Positions 1-5,765 of a stretch of 12,807 nucleotides of DNA are shown piece after piece. The notes under the pieces were generated by a model. The model searched no databases, had not been told where the DNA came from, and worked only from the letters and a program-made list of their open reading frames with translations. This stretch comes from an uncultured Mollicutes bacterium. Lineage in GTDB: Bacteria > Bacillota_I > Bacilli_A > RFN20 > CAG-288. Each line of letters opens with the position of its first letter. The first letter of the stretch is position 1. A program made the translations under genes and the position numbers. Location of the stretch: assembly GCA_900549915.1 (NCBI GenBank), contig URQF01000031.1:1-12807 (forward strand), in the 5' to 3' direction.

Positions 1-1383
1 GGAAAGATTTGAAAAATCACCAGTATACACACCATTTCCAGTTTTAATAAGCGGAAGACCATTCTCTTGAAGCGGGGCATAATCTCCCCTTTTGAAAGAA
101 TAAGCATCTCCTTCTTTATTCTCTTTCCGACAAAGGATCAGTCCAGCATCCTCGACATTATAAATCTTATTCCATGCCTCAAACCTTGTCTTAGCTTGAC
201 GAAGAGAGGATACATTCCTAAGAGCCGTTGTATACCTATCAGCAAGGCCGGCATCATTTAGGAAAACAGAGACTTGATCAAAGCAGGATGTGGAATAACC
301 AGTCTTAGGATTGATAATGTGACTATTACGGATAAAAGGAGAATCCTTATGATAGATTCCTGCTTCATCTGGAAGATAGGAATAAAAATACTGTTCGTAA
401 TATCCGGAAGTGGATAGGTTAAAGGGACCAGAATGCAAAACAAGGACTTCATAAGGGTTGTACTTACCAAGGGAAAAACTCTCCTTTTCACAGGGATTGA
501 CATACTGGATCTTCCATTCACGTCCGTCTGGACGTTCTCCAACTGCTTTAATCGAAGAGGAACCGGAATTGATGATCCTAGAAATTTTCGGATATTTGGA
601 AAGCCTCTTATCACAGAAATATTCCGTAGCAAACCCTTTCGCGTTTCCGCCTAGGGAAATCTGCAGATTGGTGTCTTTATACCGATTAAAGGTGACCGAT
701 GAACTGGAATCATCAAAGACAAGAATCGAGCTCCTATCTTCTTTTGTCTTCGGAAGAGAAGCAGTAAGAGAATCTATTTTTTCTTTTTCCTCTTTAGAAA
801 AAGAAGAAAAACGCATTCCAGTCGTGGAAGAAAGGATGCTATTCTTCTTGAACTCCGTATCAAAGGACTCTTCGGAAGACAGTTTTTCCTCATAGATGTC
901 ATTGATGTTACCTAAGAACCTATGAAACCTTCCCTCACTATTCAAAGTAAACTCATAGCTTTTCTTAAGCAAATCATAAAGAAAGGAATCGACTTTAACG
1001 CTCTTTCCAGAACCATAATTTTCATTCAGAACGGCAATATTATTTATCTTCTCTTTTTTTCCGTCCTCTGAAACAAGAGAATAATGATAATGACGATCGG
1101 TCAAAGCATGGCAATAAGAAAAAGTAGAGTCGAATTCCTCTTCCATCGAGGCAAGCTCGCTTTGGGAATAATCTCCTTCATAATAGTAGATTTTCCCATT
1201 AATCGCCGTATGAAAAGGAGCTTGTGTGACCTCTTCCTCCTCATCAATCAAAACTCTACCTTCCTTGGAAGAAAGATAACCTACAGAAAGAGAAAACACC
1301 TGTTCCGTCTTTTCGATTCTTCCACAGGCAGAAAGAAAAAGGAAGAAGGAAAGAAACAGGCTTGCTTTGAATCGTTTATTCAT
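1..1383 (-). CDS. apbE: ApbE-like FAD:protein FMN transferase, lipoprotein, 3' end cut by window edge
   Basis: I translated this frame by hand: 461 uninterrupted codons from ATG 1383 to base 1. The family transfers FMN from FAD onto Thr in [ST]GAT motifs of extracytoplasmic proteins. The N-terminus is a lipoprotein signal (Lys/Arg at 3-6, hydrophobic core 7-18, Cys20 in an LSAC lipobox), so it would act on the outer face of the membrane. Family landmarks in order are: a TAI stretch near 59; HALTDR at 92; LGGNAKGFA at 244 (usual LGGIAKGYA); a variant NSGSSS at 272 where NAGGD/N is usual; STSG near 324; HIINPKTG at 355 (usual HIIDPxTG); and LADRYTTAL at 380 (usual LADALATAL). More than 70 residues follow the last landmark, so it is longer than the usual 330-350. 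Its likely substrates are encoded just upstream. The start has no Shine-Dalgarno: the U-tract of a hairpin touches the ATG. The family call is firm; activity is inferred. Confidence 0.88.
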   Translation of the reverse strand, partial: MNKRFKASLFLSFFLFLSACGRIEKTEQVFSLSVGYLSSKEGRVLIDEEEEVTQAPFHTAINGKIYYYEGDYSQSELASMEEEFDSTFSYCHALTDRHYHYSLVSEDGKKEKINNIAVLNENYGSGKSVKVDSFLYDLLKKSYEFTLNSEGRFHRFLGNINDIYEEKLSSEESFDTEFKKNSILSSTTGMRFSSFSKEEKEKIDSLTASLPKTKEDRSSILVFDDSSSSVTFNRYKDTNLQISLGGNAKGFATEYFCDKRLSKYPKISRIINSGSSSIKAVGERPDGREWKIQYVNPCEKESFSLGKYNPYEVLVLHSGPFNLSTSGYYEQYFYSYLPDEAGIYHKDSPFIRNSHIINPKTGYSTSCFDQVSVFLNDAGLADRYTTALRNVSSLRQAKTRFEAWNKIYNVEDAGLILCRKENKEGDAYSFKRGDYAPLQENGLPLIKTGNGVYTGDFSNLS

Positions 1384-1412
1384 AAAAAATACGCTGCCAA
1401 GGCAGCGTATTT
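1384..1412 (-). terminator. Perfect 12-bp hairpin with U-tract between rnfA and apbE
   Basis: On the minus strand AAATACGCTGCC, a two-base TT turn and GGCAGCGTATTT pair perfectly (arms 1401-1412 and 1387-1398), and the strand continues as T's directly into the apbE ATG at 1383. It has the form of an intrinsic terminator for the rnf operon. Because it fills the place where the apbE ribosome binding site should lie, it may also act as an attenuator or a translation-controlling hairpin. On the plus strand the same stem is also followed by a T-rich run. Confidence 0.75.
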
Positions 1413-1440
1413 ATTCTATCAGATTTACGTTAGAAAAGGG

Positions 1441-2010
1441 TTAGAAGCTCATCCTGACAACGCCTAAGGAAGCGCCAGCAAGGGAGAGAAGAAGAAGTGG
1501 AACGCCACGGAAGGCCTTGCTCTGGCTGTCTTGGTTCACCCGATCAAAAAGAGCAGAGAAGACAATCGAAGACAAAGCGAATCCAAGGGGGATACCAATC
1601 CTATAACCTACCCATTTTGCAGTGGAGTAGTTTCTCCAGGTAAGAGCAGCAGCTCCAACAGCAATAAGAGCAGTCCTGCAGGAGCGCTCAATCCAATCCT
1701 CATGCCTGTCTCTTTCCAGCTGAGGAACGAATTTTTTAAAGATAAGAGTGAAGATTCCCGTTAAGAAGGCAGCTGCAAGCCTATAGATGAAGAAAGAAAG
1801 ATAAGTCAGGATTTCCCTGCCTTTTCCAAAGCGGGAAATTAAGATGCCGATAGCAGAGATAATAAGGGATTCGACAACATAAAGGATGAGGAAATAGAAG
1901 CGATGAGGATAATGACGATTTCCAAGATGGACACCATCTCGAAGATCATGTCCCTGAAGAATCAGGTTCTGGGCGAAGAACGCCGTTAATAGGGCACCAA
2001 AGAACTGCAT
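1441..2010 (-). CDS. rnfA: RnfA-like membrane subunit of RNF complex (divergent, Cys motif lost)
   Basis: A 189-residue hydrophobic protein, close to the usual length of RnfA (about 190). RnfA and RnfE are homologous membrane proteins that face opposite ways and together hold an intramembrane [2Fe-2S] cluster. The family shows in N-L-I-L at 15-18 (usual NNFVL), PLGFALS at 141 (usual GLGFTLA), and the C-terminal FRG-P then SLAGASLG...F (usual P..F.G.PI..I.AGL....F.GF). The first ligand motif GxCPFLG is replaced by GHDLRDG at 20-26. The only Cys (111) sits about two residues away from the usual NCAVLG Cys. It follows rnfE with only T between TAA and ATG, and CTCAAGGAGG supplies the ribosome site. 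Assignment to RnfA rather than RnfE rests on gene order and the C-terminus. Confidence 0.82.
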   Translation of the reverse strand: MQFFGALLTAFFAQNLILQGHDLRDGVHLGNRHYPHRFYFLILYVVESLIISAIGILISRFGKGREILTYLSFFIYRLAAAFLTGIFTLIFKKFVPQLERDRHEDWIERSCRTALIAVGAAALTWRNYSTAKWVGYRIGIPLGFALSSIVFSALFDRVNQDSQSKAFRGVPLLLLSLAGASLGVVRMSF

Positions 2011-2011
2011 A

Positions 2012-2722
2012 TTATTCCGCCTCCTTGAGTTTCATTTTTTTCTTTTTATCCTGATGAGTAAGGACTAAATCAAGAATTGAACGATAGATACCCATCAGAA
2101 GACCGCCGAAGAGGAATCCTCCGAACGGCTTATCCAGAATAGAAAGTGAGAAGACTTTCTTATTCCAGAAGACGGGACCGAATTCCTGGCCTTTTCCATT
2201 GGTGAAAGTGATGCAACCAGTCGCAAGGATTTCACGGAAGAGAGAAATAAGCACTAAGGCAAGGAGGAATCCAAGGAACGAACCTAAGGAATAACCCATC
2301 GTATCGGAGAGAGGGTGGAACAATGCTTCATCAGCCTGATCAAGAATAAAAGAAGAAGTGCAGAGGAACGGAACTGCAATGGTCAGGAACTTTCCGTTGC
2401 TTCCATTGACATTGACGAATTTCAGAACGGAAGAGAAGCGAAGTCCGAGAGCCCTGCCAAAGAGAGTCGATAAACCGGCGGCAATGACAAGGGCAGTAAG
2501 ATAAGCGCCGACCTTATCCAGATGTTTCCGGAGCAGACACAGAACAAGCTGAGTGATGATCAGTTCAATTCCAGCAATGACACCGACAATCAGAGCTGTC
2601 TCCAGACGGGTTGTACTGATCCTGACAAGTGTCAATCCAAGGAAGAGGACGAAAAACGGATTCTTATAGAACAGACCATCCAGGAAGCTTTTTCCAAAGC
2701 CTGTTTTCTCGATTTTGCTCAT
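2012..2722 (-). CDS. rnfE: RnfE-like membrane subunit of RNF complex (divergent)
   Basis: 236 residues, somewhat longer than typical RnfE/NqrD (about 200-230), with several hydrophobic segments and a Lys/Glu-rich tail from 225. Family traits are NPFFVLFLGL at 21-30 (usual NPV...LG.CPTLAVT), LRKH near 64 (usual RK.IP), ILDQADEA at 126 (usual ILGRAEA), MGYSLGSFLGF at 142, and FREILATG at 162 (usual IRE.LG.G). The Cys-Pro of the first motif seems deleted: LGL is followed directly by TLVRISTT. Cys121 lies about three residues upstream of the usual ligand position. The start ATG follows the rnfG stop by one base, with GGAAGGGAG as ribosome site. It is expected to sit in the cytoplasmic membrane with RnfA, RnfD and RnfG. 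Confidence 0.82.
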   Translation of the reverse strand: MSKIEKTGFGKSFLDGLFYKNPFFVLFLGLTLVRISTTRLETALIVGVIAGIELIITQLVLCLLRKHLDKVGAYLTALVIAAGLSTLFGRALGLRFSSVLKFVNVNGSNGKFLTIAVPFLCTSSFILDQADEALFHPLSDTMGYSLGSFLGFLLALVLISLFREILATGCITFTNGKGQEFGPVFWNKKVFSLSILDKPFGGFLFGGLLMGIYRSILDLVLTHQDKKKKMKLKEAE

Positions 2723-2723
2723 A

Positions 2724-3248
2724 TTACTCCCTTCCTTTCAGGAACGTAAGAGCGGCATCTACCGCCTTTTTCCTATCACCATAGGTGTCTTCCGTGGTAG
2801 CACCGGCCATGACATCATCTCCGCCAAGAGTATAGCCGATAAACCTCTTGCCTTCGTTTTCTTCGGCTTGCCCGGCACCCCTATCATCGGCAGAGCCAGC
2901 ATCAATATAGTGGTAATAAGCCACAGCAGAATCCTTAACGCCGATAGAGAATTCAAGCGAACCGAAGGAACCATCATAACTATTCAGATGGAAATAATAG
3001 GCATTCACACCGCCATCGGCAAGGAAGACCTTATCTGCTTCCTTAATCCTTGCACTATCCTCTTTCGATAGGGAAGAGAGGTCCAAGGCATCCATTCCCT
3101 TAGGGGAATCACTCTCAAACCTCAGTTTCACATCATCCGAGAGAGCACCGGGAGAAGGACGAATACCGAAGTAAAGTCCAATACCAGCTCCGAGGAAGAT
3201 AGCTCCCGAAGCAGAGGCGATAATCCAGTTCTTTAACCTTTGTTTCAT
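2724..3248 (-). CDS. rnfG: RnfG-like FMN-binding subunit
   Basis: 174 residues, slightly short for RnfG (about 190-210). A basic N-terminus and one membrane span (roughly 8-29) are followed by a soluble extracytoplasmic domain. Near the C-terminus, D145-V-M-A-G-A-T151 matches the ApbE flavinylation pattern Dxx[ST]GAT except that Ala148 replaces Ser/Thr. Thr151 would carry FMN by phosphoester linkage. In RNF this subunit passes electrons on the outer side of the membrane to RnfD. It starts three bases after the rnfD stop; the ribosome site GAAAGGAAGG lies in a 16-bp sequence that recurs at its own 3' end. The region after residue 30 is poorly conserved, and I rely on the motif, topology and gene order. 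Confidence 0.85.
   Translation of the reverse strand: MKQRLKNWIIASASGAIFLGAGIGLYFGIRPSPGALSDDVKLRFESDSPKGMDALDLSSLSKEDSARIKEADKVFLADGGVNAYYFHLNSYDGSFGSLEFSIGVKDSAVAYYHYIDAGSADDRGAGQAEENEGKRFIGYTLGGDDVMAGATTEDTYGDRKKAVDAALTFLKGRE
2730..2745 (-). repeat. 16-bp direct repeat, copy 2 (3' end of rnfG, RBS of rnfE)
   Basis: GTTCCTGAAAGGAAGG (minus strand) is identical to 3255-3270. It encodes the FLKGR ending of RnfG and contains the purine-rich ribosome site of rnfE. TTCCT and AGGAA can pair around a 3-base loop. Confidence 0.8.
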
Positions 3249-3251
3249 GAT

Positions 3252-4388
3252 TTACCTTCCTTTCAGGAACCTGCCAGTCGAAGGATTGATCTTGTTCCTT
3301 AATCCGTAAGCAAGTCCAGCTACTAAGACTAAGACAAAAAGGGAAGCATTGACTGCAATCGGGATGATTTTCTGATTGGTACGTCCGCTATTGATTTTAT
3401 CGAAGAAAGGAGTCCTGATGTTAGCAACAAGAATGGAATAAGCGACACCTTCCGGTGAACCGGTAAACAGACGGACAAGAAGAGTAAGCAGAGCACTTGT
3501 CAAAGCAAACCTCATTCTTCCGGAACGGCTTGTCGGAGAAGTGACAGGATCCGTCAGGCAGAGGATTCCTCCGAAGAAGATACCACCAATCGCAAGATAC
3601 CTGAGGGAATCCTTGAATGCCCATCCTCCATCTCCAGCTCCTAAGAACCTAAGAACAAAGGCAAGGAAGAGCGTTCCAATATAAGTAACCGGAACACGCC
3701 AATCGATAATCTTCCGGACACAGAGATAGACGCAGATAACAAGAAGAACGAGAATAAAAGTTTCGCCTAAGGCTCCACGGTAATTACCAAGAATCCTATC
3801 CTTGAAGGAAAGACCGCTGACAATAGCAGAGAAACCATTCTTACTATTCACAAGGGAAGGAACAGAAGCTCCGGTAGAAATCGTGAAGGAATCCGGTTTG
3901 CTTCCTAAGTAAGTCTTCCTGTCGCTCGTAAAGGCAAGCTGTAGGAACACACGTCCTAAGATAGCGGGATTGAGAATATTATGTCCGAATCCGCCAAAGA
4001 GAAGTTTGAAGACAAGAATCGATAAGACAGCACCAATACCTAATTTCCAGAATGCCAGTCCAATCGGGCAAAGAAGGGCAAGAAGAAGGCCAGTGACATA
4101 AGAATAGGAATGAGTGACGCGATAAAGGTACTCTTTAAAAGCACCTGTCTTATATTCCTTATTGAAGAATACGGATAGATTCCAGAAGATATCTGGAAGC
4201 CTAGCAAAGACAATTCCAACAATTCCAAGAAGAATTGCAGTCAGTCCATAGCTCTTACCAGCTGTAACGAAATAATAGATAATACTGACAAGCCAAAGAA
4301 CAGAGACACAAAGGAAGAACTCCATCCTCTGAGAGAAAGTCGATGCTTTCCGGCGCAGATGCGGAGTGAATTGCTTAGGATAATCCAT
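3252..4388 (-). CDS. rnfD: RnfD-like membrane subunit of RNF complex
   Basis: 378 residues from ATG 4388, one base after the rnfC stop. A frame-open TTG 36 bases upstream was rejected because it would sit inside rnfC and add an Arg-rich leader. RnfD/NqrB proteins are multi-span and normally carry FMN on Thr of an SGAT motif. Family features are NILNPAILGR at 137, GALGET at 205, IIDWRVPV at 227, LTDPVTSPTSRSGR at 278 and PEGVAYSIL at 312 with nearby N323 and P327. The flavinylation region reads S171-T-G-A-S175: Ser stands where Thr is expected. It ends in FLKGR, as RnfG nearly does. AAGGAGG lies about 12 bases before the start, inside rnfC. It is a little longer than usual (about 310-350). Confidence 0.9.
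   Translation of the reverse strand: MDYPKQFTPHLRRKASTFSQRMEFFLCVSVLWLVSIIYYFVTAGKSYGLTAILLGIVGIVFARLPDIFWNLSVFFNKEYKTGAFKEYLYRVTHSYSYVTGLLLALLCPIGLAFWKLGIGAVLSILVFKLLFGGFGHNILNPAILGRVFLQLAFTSDRKTYLGSKPDSFTISTGASVPSLVNSKNGFSAIVSGLSFKDRILGNYRGALGETFILVLLVICVYLCVRKIIDWRVPVTYIGTLFLAFVLRFLGAGDGGWAFKDSLRYLAIGGIFFGGILCLTDPVTSPTSRSGRMRFALTSALLTLLVRLFTGSPEGVAYSILVANIRTPFFDKINSGRTNQKIIPIAVNASLFVLVLVAGLAYGLRNKINPSTGRFLKGR
3255..3270 (-). repeat. 16-bp direct repeat, copy 1 (3' end of rnfD, RBS of rnfG)
   Basis: The same 16 bases as 2730-2745, encoding the FLKGR terminus of RnfD and forming the ribosome site of rnfG. The two copies lie in the same reading frame and the same position relative to the next gene. 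Confidence 0.8.
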
Positions 4389-4389
4389 T

Positions 4390-5694
4390 TTACTTCTTAG
4401 CCTCCTTCTTGGCCTGGATGACAAGGGCTTTCGCTGCCATCACATTCTGACTGACTTCAATTCGACTCGGGCAGGAATAAGAGCAGAGCCCGCAGCCACA
4501 GCACCTATCTGCCTTCAGCTCCATCCTGCGCTGGATGTCCTTTGCCTGATAAGCCATCTGAATCTGAACAGGCTGAAGATCCAGCGGGCAGGCTTCACAG
4601 CAATTACCACAATGCCAGCAGGGTTCCTGACGGAAGGAAGACTTTTTCCTGATGGTAATACCATCTGCCTGCTGAAGAAGAACATAGTGACCATCCGATA
4701 GAACATTTCCGTTCCTCGGTCCGCCGTTGACGATTTTCAAATCATCCTCCGCTTTGAATCCGGCAAGAGAGAGGACATCCTCTGCTAAGACACCATAAGG
4801 TGCAAGGATATTCATCGGCTTACCTACTTCACCAGAAACTGTCACGCAGCGCCTATCTGCAATCTTTCCCTGAGTGAAATATCTTCCTAAAGCAATCCAA
4901 GTATAGATATTGTCAACGATGCATCCAGCCTCAATCGGAAGGTGCTCATATTCTTTTCCAGTAACCAAAGTTACAAGATTACGCTCATATCCCCTAGGAT
5001 AGGCATCCTTTACTAAGACAAGCTCAACCGGAAGAGAGGAATATTTCTTCCTCCACTTCTCACAGGCATCAATCAGAGCCGGCTTATCTTTCTTGGTGCA
5101 GAAGAATACTTTCTTTGCACCGCTAGCCTTAAGCAGATAAGGGATAGCAAGGAAAGCATACTCGCATTTCTCTGCTCCATAAACATAGTCAGTCGTCAGA
5201 TAAGGCTCACATTCTACGGCATTGATAATCAAAGCATCACAGGGTTTGCCGGAATTGAATTTCCGATAAGTCGGGAATCCTGCGCCTCCAAATCCAATAA
5301 CGCCGCTTTTCTTAATAGCATCAACGATTTCATCAACGCTTGTCTTATCCGCAGTCTTCCTCGGAGAAAGGGAATCCCATTCTCCTTTGTGATCATTGTG
5401 AATGACAAAGCACTGCCTAGTACGGCCGGAAGAAGTCATCCTCTCCTGTTTGGATTCAATCGTTCCCGAAACAGAAGAATAAATCGGAAAATCATCCGGT
5501 GCACGAAGACCCAAAAGGGTTCCTTTCTTCACAGCAGCAGAAACTTCTAAAGCATGGATGAGAGGGTTGCCCCGACTATCAACACAGGGGATATAAACAA
5601 ATTCAGGATCAAAGGAAGTAATCGGAAGATCCTGTGTTTGTTCCTTATAGCCTGGAATAGGTGCAGATTCCCCGGAACGGAATAAATGGAACAT
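4390..5694 (-). CDS. rnfC: RnfC, NADH/FMN and iron-sulfur subunit of RNF complex
   Basis: 434 residues, the normal length. RnfC is the peripheral cytosolic subunit that exchanges electrons with NAD(H) through FMN and two [4Fe-4S] clusters. It shows an N-terminal barrel-sandwich-like part with SVSGTIESK at 74, then the Nuo51-like fold with GFGGAGFPT at 134 and NAVECEPYLT at 158, an SLBB-like region around 280-325, and two ferredoxin motifs. The motifs are Cys359/362/365/369 and Cys398/401/404/408, both CxxCxxCxxxCP. All cluster ligands are present, unlike the membrane subunits RnfA and RnfE. GAGGT precedes the start at 5694. It is the first gene of the tight C-D-G-E-A group and lies 71 bp after the lipoprotein gene. 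Confidence 0.96.
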   Translation of the reverse strand: MFHLFRSGESAPIPGYKEQTQDLPITSFDPEFVYIPCVDSRGNPLIHALEVSAAVKKGTLLGLRAPDDFPIYSSVSGTIESKQERMTSSGRTRQCFVIHNDHKGEWDSLSPRKTADKTSVDEIVDAIKKSGVIGFGGAGFPTYRKFNSGKPCDALIINAVECEPYLTTDYVYGAEKCEYAFLAIPYLLKASGAKKVFFCTKKDKPALIDACEKWRKKYSSLPVELVLVKDAYPRGYERNLVTLVTGKEYEHLPIEAGCIVDNIYTWIALGRYFTQGKIADRRCVTVSGEVGKPMNILAPYGVLAEDVLSLAGFKAEDDLKIVNGGPRNGNVLSDGHYVLLQQADGITIRKKSSFRQEPCWHCGNCCEACPLDLQPVQIQMAYQAKDIQRRMELKADRCCGCGLCSYSCPSRIEVSQNVMAAKALVIQAKKEAKK

Positions 5695-5718
5695 GTTTTT
5701 TACCTCATTTTTAATAAA

Positions 5719-5748
5719 GAACCAGATTTGGTTTTCCAGACCCGGTTC
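5719..5748 (-). terminator. Hairpin in lipoprotein-rnfC spacer, possible attenuator
   Basis: The minus-strand RNA can pair 5748-5736 with 5731-5719 around an AAAA loop. There are 13 positions, of which two are G-U wobbles and one is a C-A mismatch. The stem is followed by UUUAUUAAAA, only a weak U-tract. It probably allows partial read-through, giving more lipoprotein than complex, or protects the 3' end of the lipoprotein message. Confidence 0.5.
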
Positions 5749-5765
5749 AACAGATTTTCGAAGAA

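Noticed and set aside
258..1467. Open frames on both strands over the left end.
   Set aside because: They are out-of-frame shadows of the apbE gene, which is open across the whole stretch in one frame and carries family motifs.
4389..4424. TTG start for rnfD 36 bases upstream of the ATG.
   Set aside because: It lies inside rnfC and would add an Arg-rich leader. ATG 4388 has AAGGAGG upstream and begins like an RnfD protein.
1441..5694. Na+-translocating NQR complex instead of RNF.
   Set aside because: The first gene encodes a soluble RnfC with two 4Fe-4S motifs and the Nuo51-like nucleotide region. No NqrA or NqrF is present, and the order C-D-G-E-A is that of RNF.
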